Shown piece after piece: positions 33,931-47,250 of a stretch of DNA of 64,000 nucleotides (its first letter is position 1; each line of letters opens with the position of its first letter). The position numbers and the translations under genes are program-made. The notes beneath the pieces are model-generated. The model searched no databases and had not been told where the DNA came from. It saw nothing but the letters and a program-made list of their open reading frames with translations. Source of the DNA: Oreohelix idahoensis (taxonomy: Eukaryota > Mollusca > Gastropoda > Stylommatophora > Oreohelicidae); the NCBI GenBank assembly GCA_024509875.1, contig JAMPIV010012170.1:26133-90132 (forward strand), given 5' to 3'.

Positions 33931-34089
33931 ACAAACGGTGCCACTACTTTACTTATATATATATATATATATATATAATATAGGATATATATATATATAT
34001 ATATATATATAGTATATATATATATATATATAATATATTTATATATATATATATATATATAATATAAGTAAAGTAGTGGCACCGTTTGT
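33931..34089. repeat. 28-bp inverted repeat around TA arrays
   Basis: ACAAACGGTGCCACTACTTT and the next 8 bases (33931-33958) recur as the exact reverse complement at 34062-34089. The 103 bp between are (TA)n with small interruptions. It can form a long hairpin. Confidence 0.85.
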
Positions 34090-34105
34090 ATATATATATG
34101 TTTAT

Positions 34106-34196
<91 letters not shown>
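34090..34196 (+). repeat. (TA)n microsatellite
   Basis: About 100 bp of alternating TA with short slips. Confidence 0.95.
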
Positions 34197-34197
<1 letters not shown>

Positions 34198-34254
34198 CTT
34201 GATTATAATTGGATACTGCAAATGTGAGTATACAGATATGCAGACAGACTCAAG

Positions 34255-35509
<1,255 letters not shown>

Positions 35510-35778
35510 TCCTAGTAGAAGCTGGAGATTGATAGGACACACATTAAGGAACCCTATTTATACCATTACAAAGCAGTGCTTATTATGGAATCCCAAGGGT
35601 ATGAGAGGTAGAGAGAGACCAATAACACATGGAGAAAAGAACTGGAGACGGGCAGGAAAAGGCTGAGGAACACATGGAAAGACCTTGAGCTGATGGCACA
35701 GGACAGGAAGACTTGGCATACGTTTTTTGGACGCCTATGCCCCCCGGAGAGCTGAAGGGTGAGGATGATGATCTTGTA
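35510..35778 (+). mobile_element. LINE 3' end (HTLRKP family)
   Basis: Matches 52558-53010: GGAGATTGATAGGACACACA, ACCATTACAAAGCAGTGCTT, AGGTAGAGAGAGACCAATAA, ACACATGGAGAAAAGAACTG, GGAAGACTTGGCATACG, ending in GGGTGAGGATGATGATC. 5'-truncated and frame-broken. Confidence 0.65.
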
Positions 35779-36059
35779 TTTTTTTCTCCATCACCCTTCT
35801 ACTCCCCAGGGAGCATATGAATACTTTGGTGCAGATTTCTTTGAAAGTGTCCAGCTGCAGTTGTGTCTTCATGCTCCATATTGAGTAAAAAGTGGTATGA
35901 TTTTGACGATGTCTTCCTCAACCACTTCCGACCCTGACTTCTTCTTTGTACACTCTCAGACGTCCACTTGAATATTTTCAAAGAAAGTAGTTGTCAGCTT
36001 AAGGCTATTTGTATCTCCATATAATTTTTTTCCGAAGATGGTACTGGTGACGACCACAT

Positions 36060-36935
36060 GTGTTTTCTATTGTTCCTCATATGTTGGCCATCTTTAAAGC
36101 AGATGTCCAGCAGTCATTTTATCAGTGCCACAGTCACACTCATCGGTAGTTCCTGTCTTTAGTTTGTTGAATAGATGGTATCCCAATCTGTTGTGGCCCG
36201 TGTGAAGTCTGAAGACTATCACTAGTTCTCCTCTGCTGAGCTGGTAATATGCATCATTTTGTGTGTGACCTGGATGCTCTGCATCCCATTTGTTTCTGTA
36301 TCTGGTTCTGATAAAACTCTTTGCCTCTTCGAAAGTTATGCTTGTATCAGACTGACGTAGTCTTCCACTTTCATGTGCCAAGCTGTCAGCTTCTTCATTG
36401 CCGAGGATGCTACAATGAGATAGGATCTATTCTATCACAACTCTTTTGAATCGTTGACATGGTTTACCTAATCGTAGGTCATCCAGGTTTGCATTATTCT
36501 GCCTCCTCAGCATTGCAACTACTGACAGTGCATCTTTGAAGAAAATAACTTGTCTCTTGGTGCTTTCCTCTGCCATTAGAACCCCTGCTGCTGTTTTTAA
36601 GGCCTCTGCCTCTGCTCTGAAGTTACTTGGGAATTTTCTTGTTGCCACTGTCATATTGTGTGTGTGTGTACCAGTGCTTAATCACAAAAGCACACCTCCA
36701 CATCCATCTTCTGTTGCATTTGTTGCTGATCCATCTGTGTCTGCAGTGGTCCAGGTGTTGTTTTGGTAATGTTTCTCTGTGTATTTTGTCGCTATGGCTT
36801 TTCTGTCTAATGAAGTCTGGCTCTTCATTCTCTTAATTCCGGGTCCTCATTGAAGAAGAAGTCTTGACCGATTTCTGGGCAAATGCCAGTATTGTAATAT
36901 TCCATTTCTAGTGGCAGGTTCTTTGTCCCTTGACG
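36060..36935 (-). pseudogene. I-like LINE: RNase H and downstream domain
   Basis: Minus-strand fragment of a LINE with a cellular-type RNase H after RT, as in the I clade (Nimbus-like elements of snails come to mind, from memory). The frame 36654-36427 shows FRAEAEALKTAAGVL (E of RNase H) and FFKDALSVVAML (the next catalytic D); the first D-containing motif (DGSATNATED) lies upstream at about 36720-36750. After a stop near 36420, frame 36381-36094 has EEAKSFIRTRYRNKW, FRLHTGHNRLGYHL and DECDCGTDKMTAGHLL, the zinc-type CxC...H tail of these proteins. Truncated at both ends. Confidence 0.7.
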
Positions 36936-37631
36936 TTGACGATGATGATGATGATGACTTCACGTGACACACATGTAATTACAAGATTAAGCTAGACTTG
37001 ATGACTAACTGACCCCTAGCCGCACCCTGCTTCAGAACGTTTATTTAACATATTTACAAGTGGTTCAAAATGGAACGAAAGTCAACATAAGATCTGCAGG
37101 GCAGATCTCCTCCTGCTCGTACACTAATCTCGTACATCTTAGTGTTCTCATTGGTCATGGAAGTTTCCTTATTATATATCTGCTATCTCGACACGTGGTT
37201 CTTCAGTCTGCTACATTACAAAGGACATCTTTATTCTGGATTCATACAGTTGATTTCAGGTTATGTTGAACTTGACTGAACGACTTCCAGGTTACATTAA
37301 TTTTTCCTGAGTATACACTGTCCTTTTCATTGAAACTTCAAACTGTTCTTATGAGTTAATGTCTCTGGCCCACAGCACGTGGCCTCGTCTGTTCACGACC
37401 TAACTGGTTTCTCTGGGTGGATACACATTTTAATATACTTATTTTACATACCAACGTTTCTCTCTGCATAAGGCTCATCACCTTACAATGCTCGTGGCAT
37501 CAAGCATCTTGCTCTCACTGTAACTTGATAGTCTTGCAAACCGCAGACACATTTACCATCTGTCGATAATGTTGCTCAGCACCTTTATGTTGCTATCTCA
37601 ACGAGTTACGTGACATAAAAGAGAATGGAGG
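36936..37631. other. non-coding, nothing recognised
   Basis: Contains a (GAT)n stretch at about 36940-36957; otherwise no gene. Confidence 0.5.
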
Positions 37632-37637
37632 CATGTC

Positions 37638-37712
37638 TTACTTACTTAGTCGTTCCTCTTCTACCGTGAGGTGTAGAGGTTTGGAAGAGAGAGCGCCAGA
37701 CTATCCTATCGA
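37638..37712 (-). mobile_element. RTE LINE 3' end, 75-bp insertion
   Basis: Matches the extreme 3' end of the RTE LINE at 25156 (TTACTTACTTAGTCGTTCC, then GAGGTGTAGAGGTTTGGAAG and GCCAGACTATCCTATCG). CATGTC precedes (37632-37637) and follows (37713-37718) it, a probable short target duplication. Confidence 0.7.
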
Positions 37713-37893
37713 CATGTCGTGTACCCTTATTTATAGATCTCCTTGAACGTGTACCACGTGATTGCCCGTGGCGCCTCATTAAATATGCAAATCCCCTATT
37801 GCTCATTTATTATTATTCACCATTAAAATCAGTTTCTTCTCTTTGATTACTAATAATCTACCACATGTGCTTGATGAATAGTGTAGTAAGAAT

Positions 37894-38086
37894 CAGAGGC
37901 CTTCCTAAAGTACTTGGCCCCCGGGATGGATCCTACCTTTGACACCCACTCCCCATACAGAAACACACTCTATTGTACGGTACATTTTTAACAATAAGTA
38001 CTATCATCATAGTGTCCTACGGCACCCTCTTCCCGGCTGTCACCCGGGGCGAACCGCTCCCTAGCAACCCCCTTAGTATGCCACTG
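37894..38086. mobile_element. hAT MITE with exact 8-bp target duplication
   Basis: 193 bp from CAGAGGCCTTCC to GTATGCCACTG. GTAAGAAT stands immediately before (37886-37893) and after (38087-38094). The right terminus, read inward on the minus strand, is CAGTGGCATACTAAGGGG, a common hAT-type end. The left end has diverged (CAGAGGC). No coding capacity. Confidence 0.75.
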
Positions 38087-38336
38087 GTAAGAATACATAC
38101 TTAGGTAAAGGTCAAAGATCAGTTTAACTGTCGTAGATTTTTGATAGGAGAATTAAGACTTGGGTTGGTCCCTTCTGAATAGATTAGAATAAGTGATAGT
38201 CACAGTGAGAAGTAGTAATAGAAATAGATTTCCACGAGTGAGATGGTAGACTGTGATAGAGGCTGTCTCTGAAATCGAGAAACCTTCTCTCTTTCACCTA
38301 TCTTCTACGACAGATTTAGAGGAGTCAGACAGTCTA

Positions 38337-38337
<1 letters not shown>

Positions 38338-38427
<90 letters not shown>
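38338..38427 (+). repeat. (TA)n microsatellite
   Basis: About 88 bp of TA with one C interruption. Confidence 0.95.
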
Positions 38428-38429
<2 letters not shown>

Positions 38430-38608
38430 TATCCACTCACGTGCACGCACATACAAGACGAGTTAGACGTACAGACGTGGGAAACCTATAACAAATGATT
38501 ATATAGATATTCTAGAACGAGCTGACCAACACGCTGATTAAGTTTAAGGGCAGTTTAATTATCAATATAAACTTCCACCACCACAACATCAAAAATTTAC
38601 ATCAAAAG

Positions 38609-38920
38609 TGGGAGCCGCGCTATCGTAGTGGTTAGAACACCGCTCTGGCGAACGGGTGATTCAGGATCAAACCCGGGCGACGGCATTTGAGGATTTTTCG
38701 TCGACCGGGAATTGGACTGGATTAACTCGAGACCTGGCGAGGACATTTGAAGGAGTGTCGTCGACCAGGGATTGGTGGCTCCTGAGCCGACCCAGCTCTA
38801 ATAGGTACCTCCGAAATCGGCGAGTATCTGCCTGAATGGCGAGGGACACCTGTCTCTGTACAAGAAAAGGGATACTCACGTAAAATCAATGTCAGGTTAG
38901 ACATTAACAATAACCTGAGA
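38609..38920 (+). mobile_element. tRNA-derived SINE S3, copy 2
   Basis: It begins GGGAGCCGCGCTATCGTAGT, with a B-box-like GGATCAAACCC at about 38664; this head matches the minus-strand SINE at 22721-22980. The body differs: two blocks with GTCGTCGACC(A/G)GGAATTGG- type sequence (about 38696 and 38757) suggest an internal duplication. Ends near AATAACCTGAGATTTCGCC. Confidence 0.6.
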
Positions 38921-40899
38921 TTTCGCCTCGAGTATTAGCGGGCGTACGAAAAAAACTAAAAACAAAAACATCAAAAGCATACAAATAGTCATAAAAAAAT
39001 CAATGAAGTTCTACAAGAAATGATAGACCACAGTTATGATCTTCCCTCGATGTTTAGCCCACAGTCCCGTTAGGAGAACGATGATAGCCCAAAGAGTCAC
39101 AGATACATATGATTTGGGTCTAATATTTTCCCATTTTTGAAGGTATGAACTGACTTTGATAGCAGTATCTATTCTAAGGAAAAATATAGTTTAGCAACAA
39201 ATCTTGCATAAGGAAAGTTACAAAGTGAGTGGATCAAACGAAGAACATCCTTCAGTCTACTTTCACTCGGTTCTTTCATCAGGGCCCTGATTCACACAAC
39301 CTTACCTACAATCGTGCTGTCGTTCGCCGTCTGGCGCAAGCCTTAGTGTACACTTCGTTTAATCTGTCTATCTGTGGATGAAGCGGATACCCAGCTCTGC
39401 AGATATTGGTTTCATTCAACGTGTCCGGGGAGCGTCCTCTTCAGGCGATCGTTCTTTCTTTACAGATTTAAGTTAATGTCACTTATTCACGAGGTATGAG
39501 TTGGGGTTTCAGTGGGCACACAGTGTCAGAACACGAGGTTTCCCTTAATTAGAAAGATGACCGGTGGACAACTTCTCTCAACAGATAATCTTGGTTCACC
39601 ACACACTTGGTCAAATAATGTCGGAAAAGTTAATGTTTATTTTTACCTTCTTCAGCAATTATTCTCGCCACAAGGCAGCATGTACATTAGAGTTTGTGAA
39701 GAAATATGATCTGGCTCAAAGGCCCAGTATAAACATTTATTCTTTAAAAAAAAAAACCGTTAGTGGGATTGGTATTCTGTCTATCTCTGAAGGCACACGC
39801 CCTGTCAGACAGGTGTTACTTGAAAAAATCCACATGGTTAAAGATATAAAATGTTTATGTTTCTCACAGGTTTGTCTCTGTACTAAACGCCGGCAAAGTT
39901 GGGTTACCCCAGTATTCACTGAATAAAGAAAAAACACATATGAAATATTTTACATATTATGTACTCAATATAACTTACATTTTGAACTGCAAGCGTAGAG
40001 CTTGACTTGACGTTTAAACTTTCCCGTGAAATAAGTTATATATAAAAATCAATCAACATTAATTAGGAATACGTACGTATTCCGTCAACACTCATGAGGC
40101 ATCTAACATTTATAAGTTAGTTTAGAAAAATTATTCTCGTTTGATTATTTAGCAGTTAAATTAAATTCATTATAGCTACATGATTTTAAGCTAGAAATTA
40201 TAATTTATTCTGTTTTACCACTGTAACTCGTCGACTAGAGAATATAACAGACTTATTTTTAATTCACTCTGCACAAAAGAACTAGTGAAAAATAGGCGAT
40301 TAAACACTTAATCAATCATAAATTATTTTTTATTTGGGATACTTATATGTAAATATTTACCTCAACACAGAACTACGGTATCACAACGAAACTATAGAGA
40401 TATTCACTTATAAGTTTAATTATCTAGAAACGAATAACCACGTCTACGGACTGCAAATGGAGAATGAGTTGAAATCAAGTTTCAAATGGTTAATATCTTA
40501 AACCAGACAAAGGCTCCCTACTGGATTTATTTTCCAAAAACCCGATCTCTCGACCTCACCCCTCTCCAAACACCTATGTTAGCTTTAGACGCATGCCGTA
40601 AACGATGCCACCACGTTGCTGTCACTACACCTTCTAAACTATCTGACCGTGAGATGCGCGCGTGTCAGAGGCGAAATGCCAGACGGAGGAGGGTCGTGTC
40701 TCTGGAGCGTATCATGGCATGGCGCGATTCACACCTCCGTTCTTCTGTACTTTTCTCGGACAGTGATGCGCTCCATGTTTTTCTGTGGATAGCGAATGTT
40801 TCTGAACTCATGACGACCGTCTTCCACTGCAAGAGGCAATTTTCACACTTCGCCGGGAGCTAGCTTGGACGAAAAAACTCTCGTGACAGCTGCACTTTT

Positions 40900-40941
<42 letters not shown>

Positions 40942-41424
40942 AAGACAATTTGTCTGCTCATCATGTCTGATAGACTGAAATCCCAACAAAAATAATCTCG
41001 TGCCAGGGACTGACACGTTAGGTAATCTACTGCGTTTCTAAATGAGAAAACGAAACCAGGCGAAAGTTTGAATGGGAAAATAGTAATGTTTATAGTCGTT
41101 TGAGTACGGAATTGCGAAAAACACAGGTTGAAAAGGAATGATAAAGTTTTGAATAATTAAAAAGAGACACTATGGGGTAGAAAAAAAAGAAGAGAATATA
41201 GAAAATTTATAGATCATAAAACTCTCTGTGACATTAACATACAGGTAAGGACGTAAAGACGCATCTCAGACGGGAAGAGTAGAATAGCCCAGGCAATGAA
41301 GCGTTCCACAAAATAAAGAGTATGTCATGTAACAACTATTTGTCAAAAGGGCCTCAGTGGTTTTTTTTTAGAGGCAATCCTAACATAACCGCAAGTGGCT
41401 TCTTGTAAATCTTGTTAGGTTTGT
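38921..41424. other. 2.5 kb without recognised genes
   Basis: The frame 40486-40863 (125 residues) has basic runs (RRNARRRRVVSLERIM) and is relatively GC-rich, but I do not recognise it and do not call it a gene. A poly-T run of about 32 lies at 40906-40937. The rest is AT-rich. Confidence 0.4.
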
Positions 41425-41490
41425 TCATCTTCTACCCTGGGATGTAGAGGTTTGTCAGAGAGAGAGAGCGCCGTACTATCCTATCGGCGT
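41425..41490 (-). mobile_element. RTE LINE 3' end, remnant
   Basis: Short match to the RTE 3' end (CATCTTCTACC, GATGTAGAGGTTTG, GCCGTACTATCCTATCGGC). The simple-repeat tail is missing; no target duplication seen. Confidence 0.5.
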
Positions 41491-42807
41491 ATTAAACAAA
41501 CTAGAAAAGCACTTGAGGCCACAGAGATGTGGATTTTGCAGAAGAATGTTACCATTCACAGTTAAGGAAAAAAGTAACTAAGATATCCTGAAAGTAGCCA
41601 GTGCGCAAAAGAAGCTTATTTTTCATGTTATAAGAGAGCAATCATTTTGTTGTTGTTGTTGTTGTTGTTGCTATATTATGAGAAGAAGGCAGCTGCACTA
41701 TATAGAGACATCAGCAACGATTAAGGGTAAACGAAATAGGAGGCAACAAAGAAATAAGACACTGGGCAGTTTGACAACATGGCATACAAACACCTCAACG
41801 ACAGAACTGATAACCGGTACTGGAGACAGGAAGTTGTGGAGATACATGATCACCTACTCCGCCAGGCATGGTACTTGAAGAAGGACAGAAAATTATAGGA
41901 TAGTTCCCCGGCGAAAAGCCAGATGTACAGTAAGCTTAACATATACAACAAGTTACACGAGAGAGGTGTGGAGAGGAGAGTGAGAGAGAGAGAGATAGAT
42001 GCGAGAGAGAGAGAGTTTCGTGGCGAGAGAGAGAGTCGGGGGGGAGGATGGTAAGAGAGATGCAGAGACGGTCCGACGTAGGTGGTTGAGGGTAGGTAGA
42101 GAGTGGAGCGATGAGCTGGAAGGTCTGACATTACATAGTTTCAATATGAAATGTGATGAGGGGAGGGGGGTAATATGAAACAGAGATGAAATATAAAGAG
42201 GTAGGGAGAGATCCGGACCCCACTCGCAGGAAATACACCTTATAGCTACATAGCCGGGGTGGGGGGGGTGATTTCAGTACGTAAGGAGATAGGGAGAGAG
42301 AGGGAGGGGGGACGAAGTGGGCCATGATTCACACTGAAACATTTGAGGACCGGTTCCCCTTTATCTTCAATTTGTGTTTTTTTTTTTATCTCCACTAAAC
42401 ACACACAAGTGCCATTCTAGGAGTATACATTTGTGACCCCTTTATCTCAAGGTGCTTTTTTTTTTTCTCGATCAAAGTCCATTCTGGTAGATTCTAGAAT
42501 CTGTGGTGTTCTAAATTCAGTTGTAGCAGATGTTCTTTTTGAAGCTATATGAGATCTCCAAAAAATCTAGTCTAATGTCTTGTAGATTTACCTTCCATAG
42601 CTTGAAAAAACAATGGGGAAACTATTGTGTTCAAAAAGGCGAAAGGTAAACCTCAAATGCATTCTTTTTTTCGTAATCTCAGTTGTAGCAATAGCTTCCC
42701 TTTACATAACTACCATTATTTTTCCGTTTTTTTAACTTGCCTAGCTACACCATCAAGCCCCTTCCCTTTCATGATCATTCGGGATAGTTTGTATTCGATT
42801 TATTATG
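41491..42807. other. non-coding with simple repeats
   Basis: (TGT)n at 41649-41670; GA-rich stretch with GAGAGA and GGGG runs at 41960-42320. No gene seen. Confidence 0.55.
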
Positions 42808-42822
42808 AGTATTATTATTATC

Positions 42823-42974
42823 GAGTCAGCTGGAAGGACAACATTAGACAATCTTTGAAGGACCGTGGACTAGAATGGAACCAGACCAGGAGGAAGACAG
42901 CCGATAGGATAGTCTGTCGCTCTCTCTTCCAAATCTCTACACCTCATGATAGACGGGGAACGACTAAGTAAGTA
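42823..42974 (+). mobile_element. RTE LINE 3' end with 15-bp target duplication
   Basis: AGTATTATTATTATC occurs at 42808-42822 and again at 42975-42989. Between is a 5'-truncated copy of the RTE LINE, coding strand plus, with SLKDRGLEWNQTRRKTADR and the C-terminal HDRRGTTK stop, then the TAAGTAAGT tail. It fixes the true C-terminus of the family. Confidence 0.8.
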
Positions 42975-43104
42975 AGTATTATTATTATCTTTCTAATTCC
43001 TCAATTGCTGTGGCTTAGGATTTAAACCACAAGCAATAAAAACAATATGTTTCAGAGAGATCCTTGGAAAATCAATCATACTGTATGTTGATCATGTCCT
43101 TAAT

Positions 43105-43313
43105 CAGGGGTACTCAAGCTTTTTTTGCTCATGTCCCCCCCCCCCCCCCCACTCTTCTGAGCCTCATGTACTTCTGTGCCCCCTCCCTCACCTCATAGTC
43201 GCTGTTAGCTGGAAAACGGCACTTTACCATCTTACTGTGCCCCTCCCCGCTAAAAATATGGCATGCCCCCCCCCTCCCCTTGGAGGCTATGTGACCCTCG
43301 TTGAGAACCACTG
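43105..43313. mobile_element. hAT MITE, 209 bp
   Basis: Left end CAGGGGTACTCAAG, right end TTGAGAACCACTG (inverted: CAGTGGTTCTCAA). Flanks TCCTTAAT (43097-43104) and TCCTAGAT (43314-43321) agree at 6 of 8 positions. C-rich inside, no coding capacity. Confidence 0.7.
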
Positions 43314-43489
43314 TCCTAGATGACTGCGTGGACCTTCATAAAACATGTCATGGGGTCGATATAATATCTATTATTAGTCATAAAAACACTCAAACGTCTA
43401 TGGTAGGGACCCCTTGTGAAATTTTGAAACGGCTTATTCAATACTGTATTCGACAGGTCATCCATAGCGTCAAGCAACAATGGTGATCC

Positions 43490-43882
43490 AGAGAAGCGAA
43501 GTGTAGCTTATCCTGAGTAATGCCCCGGGGGTCTCTGAGGGGAGACGAAAAGAATAGATCTACTGCTCCCTCAGGCGTGTCGTAAGAGGCGAGCAATATA
43601 AGGTTGGGCAAGGGGCTGGCAACATCATCATGGGGACCAGATCGCTACAGAACCACCGCTTCAAGAGCATATAGATTCTTTGTACTGGCGTCATGCATCG
43701 AGACCAGCTGCAGAAATCGCAGTATACTCCATAAGGAATGAAAAGGCATATGGCAACAACCCATTTCTGTCAACGAAAAACTGTTTGGAGATGTCGGGAA
43801 CCTTGAGTTGACTACTGCCTTTATTAAAGTCATAAATGTGGAAGTTTGAAGGCGAACGAGGAAGAAGAAGAAGAAGAAGAAA
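43490..43882 (+). repeat. dispersed repeat D1, most complete copy
   Basis: About 390 bp: TAATGCCCCGGGGGTCTCTG, GGCGTGTCGTAAGAGGCGAG, GGGGCTGGCAACATCATCAT, TCGCTACAGAAACCACCGCT, CAAGAGCATATAGATTC, CTCCATAAGGAATGAAAAGG, CTGTTTGGAGATGTCGGGAA, ending GGCGAACGAGGAAGAAGAAG. Related pieces lie at 6075, 22260 (minus), 24475, 24820, 32340 (minus) and 58275. The tail and the recurring 3' part suggest a retroposon, perhaps the 3' end of an unrecognised LINE. Class uncertain. Confidence 0.6.
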
Positions 43883-44048
43883 TGATAAATGAAAGACACG
43901 CTAAGGCATCTTCTTAACAGGGCAAAGAGAATGATCTACTTTACGGTGACGAGGCTTTTGTCAGTGACAAACGAACAAAAACAGAACAGGAAGACAGCGA
44001 TAACTAAGTTAAATACGTAACAAAAAAATAAATACAATTTATACGATA

Positions 44049-45856
44049 TGTAGTGAAATTGACAGAGATACAACGGTAAAATTCCTCCAAGGATAACATT
44101 TAAGGATAAAAACATAATGCGTAGGCTGCTGATGTACATGATCGCCTAGACCGCGGGTCATCATCCCCCATAAAATGGACTTGCTAGAGCGGAGGGGAAC
44201 GGAGTATCAAAGGGAAAAAAAAATAAGACTGGAAAGGTTAAAGAGACGCAGTTGGGGGGGGGGGGGGGGGGGGCGAAATGGATGATAGTAAAAAAAATCA
44301 AGTCCCCCAAATTGACACGAGGTACGGAATTGGACGTTTTGCGATACCAAGCGCTTGATTTGAATTTGAGCGGAAGAACGCAGATGTCTGAAAAAAATTA
44401 CAAAAATTAAAAAGTAAATTTTTCTTAATATTAATGTTAGGAATATAAAAATTAGCTGGCCAGATGGCCTATTCTGAGCAGTGAACGAATATGGTCTTAA
44501 TTTTACAGACGGATAGATAATATTGAAAATAATGACAAAAGACAGTGTAGTTTACATCAGCCACAGACTGCATTGAATCTAACATATCGTTATTTGCACA
44601 CAAAAACACGACCTTGGACACAGGTTCTCAACTTTACTTGGCATAGAAGTGAAGGGACATTGGTGGTAGCTGTGTCTAAATATAACTTTTTACAACAAAA
44701 ATTTGAAGGGGAGAGAACGGTTGGGTCAAAAATCGAGCACAATTTGGTAGAAACACAAGTAGAGACGGACAGACTAACAGATAACCATCCATACGTGACT
44801 GAAGCTTGACTGAAATGACTTTAGTGAGGAAATTTGAAATTAAAAATAAACCTCGGCAGTGATTGGCCACAGACAATCATATCATTAGCGCTCAGAGCGC
44901 ATTGGGGGTCATTCTTCAATAATTGTTCAGTGTTAGACACAGATTTTAAAGTGTGGTGTTTTCCCATATGAAAGACAGTGAGTTAAATTTAGGGACGCCA
45001 TCCTATAGCCAGCAGCTCAGCTGAGTTTTGCTAGCACTTCTGTGTTAATTATTCATAATCTGAGCTGCGAGTTTCTATCTACAACAACGAAGCAGTAGCT
45101 AATCGGGTCGTGATTTACACAAGTGTATCTTTGCTGTCTTTGTGCCTGAGTACACCAGTATTGCCCGCCATCACGGAGAGGTGGGATCGCCTGATTCCAG
45201 CACCAGTGCTACAAATACCAGATGAGTGCGCCTCTGGTCTGCTGGATATTCACCAACCAACCATTTAGTTGCTGAAGATACCCCATAAAAATTCCCACCA
45301 TTTTCTGGACATTGTGTAGTCAATATAGACAGGTGTGATGAGACCACCCCAACAGCACAGACAATAAATATCCTCCCTAGTAGCTGACTACCAGAACATT
45401 TTAATAAAACTAACTATTCTAGTACTTAAATATGTACACCTTTGCATTTATTATGTAACATTCCATGCACAATTTTCATAAATTTTAAATCCTTCTTTTA
45501 AAACAAGTTCTGGTCAAAATAAAACTTGATCCAGAACAAATAAATGTAATATAATTATATCAAAAACTTTACACCCGTGAGTTAGTTCAGTGTATTTTAA
45601 CACTTGTTAATCTTATTAGTCTTGTTAAATATCTATGGGTATATTTATAACTATCACACCACAGTACACATCATTACCCTAGACACATCACGTAGCTACA
45701 TTCAATAAAAAAAATTAAGTGTGAGGTCGTAGTGGTAGCAAGAAAGGCCTTCTGACAATTCTCCATTACATTTTATCTCAGGAGCCTTCACAGCTGGCCT
45801 CATACAATTTACATGTAGTACCATCATCATCATACAATACCATCAATACCACTACA
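44049..45856 (+). repeat. element B 5' LTR
   Basis: 1808 bp, TGTAGTGAAATTGAC to AATACCACTACA, with a 7-bp perfect terminal inverted repeat. Contains a G run at about 44255-44273 and AATAAA signals near 45365 and 45540. A 78-codon frame (44573-44809) is also open in the 3' LTR but resembles nothing I know. Confidence 0.9.
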
Positions 45857-45861
45857 TATAT

Positions 45862-45880
45862 TGGGGTCTTGTCCAGGGAT
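45862..45880 (+). promoter_or_regulatory. primer-binding site, tRNA-Pro-like
   Basis: TGGGGTCTTGTCCAGGGAT begins 5 nt after the LTR. From memory it resembles the tRNA-Pro primer site of gammaretroviruses, with two substitutions and one inserted base. It would prime minus-strand DNA synthesis. Confidence 0.65.
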
Positions 45881-46099
45881 AATTAGCCCAACAGTAATAT
45901 TAAGATCTCCTGGTGGGAGAAATAAAAGTAGGGAAATAAATTGTAAAATTTCCTTTAAAAGTAAAAGTGTCCCTGCAGATAAAAGTTGGTGAATCTTCAC
46001 AGCCAGTAATAATTAATTAGTTAACTGGTTAGTTAGAATTAGTTAGATTATAGTCATAAGAAGTACTTAGCTTGTATATTATTATATTGTCTGAAAAGT

Positions 46100-47250
46100 A
46101 TGGCTGAGCTAGCAAAGTTTAGATCAGCTGCTGTGCTCACTGCGAAGGAGATGGGGATGGATGGTCAAATTTTAATTCAATACGTAACGACTGAATGTGA
46201 TAAATATATTGAAAGGGAAGATAGAAAGGTAGCTGAAGAGAAGAGGTTACAAATTGAGGCTGATAGAGAAATTAAGAGGCTGCAGATTGAGGCAGAAGAA
46301 AAACGACAGCAAAGGGAGGCAGAGGAAAAAAGGTTGACTGCCGAAAGGGAGGCTGAAGATAGAAGGTTGCAGAGGGAGCACGAATTACGACTAAGGGAGC
46401 TGGAATTACAAGGCCCGGCCCCTGGAAATGGTGCCAGCCCTTTTGCCTCAGATGCTACGCCCAGTATGGGAGCCTCAAACTCAGCTATGGGGTTTCATTT
46501 AGACCATTTTGTTGAGAAAGACGATGACATAGAGGGGTACCTGGGACGTTTTGAGTTATTAGCTACTACATATGGGTTAGAGAGAGAGAGGTGGAGTTTA
46601 AAGCTATCACAGGGATTGAGGGGTGCTTCTTATGAAGTATTTGCCAAAATGAACAGGGAAGACCAAGACAATTATGACATGTTAAAGCAGGCTTTGTTAT
46701 TAAGGTACGAGAAGAATGGTGAATTTTATCGTAAGAAATTTAGAAATGCCAAACTGTTGTCTGGGGAGACATACCACCAATTCTCTGCCAGACTAGAAAC
46801 CTATTTGGAGAAATGGACGGCTCTGGGGAAGACCCAAGATCTTAAAGAAATGATCATGATTGAACAATTGAGAGAGTCCATGGCTCCAGACATGAGAAAA
46901 TTTCTCATGGAACAAGGTGCAGAGAAGTTGGGGAAATTTTAAATGTTGCTGAGAGGTATCAGGCAGCCCAGGCAGAGGTAAGTGGTGCTAAGAAGAAGCA
47001 CATAGACAATTTTAAAGCTCCACAGCAATTTAATAAATTTGATAATAGAGAGCAGGGAAATAAAGGTAGGACAAACTTTGAGCGGCCAAGAAATGACTAT
47101 CGCGACAGAAACTCACAGTTCAATGACCAAAAGTTCAATGAAAGAAAACCGTTGAACCAAGGAAAAAGATGGTGTAAATGGTGCAAGAAGGATAACCATA
47201 ACACCGAATTTTGTAGAAGGAAACCTTCAAACATTGCTGCAATGAAGTCG
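46100..47250 (+). pseudogene. gag: gag of element B (coiled coil, SCAN-like capsid, CCHC)
   Basis: Particle structural protein. It opens at the ATG at 46100 (MAELAKFRSAAVLTAKEMG), then a charged coiled coil at residues 45-115 with RLQIEAEEKRQQREAEEKR-type repeats and a low-complexity linker. Capsid runs from about 135, with a C-terminal segment at about 215-280 (YHQFSARLETYLEKWTALG, LKEMIMIEQLRESMAPDM) resembling a SCAN domain. The frame stops at 46940 after the run GGGGAAATTTT. The homologous continuation is in the frame one base back, running into a CCHC knuckle (CKWCKKDNHNTEFC, spacing CX2CX4HX4C, at 47173-47214). Either a one-base loss or a frameshift site; no canonical slippery heptamer is visible. 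Confidence 0.8.

Noticed and set aside
40486..40863. 125-residue basic protein
   Set aside because: No recognisable domain and a plain start context; could be chance in a GC-richer patch. Described only in the region note.
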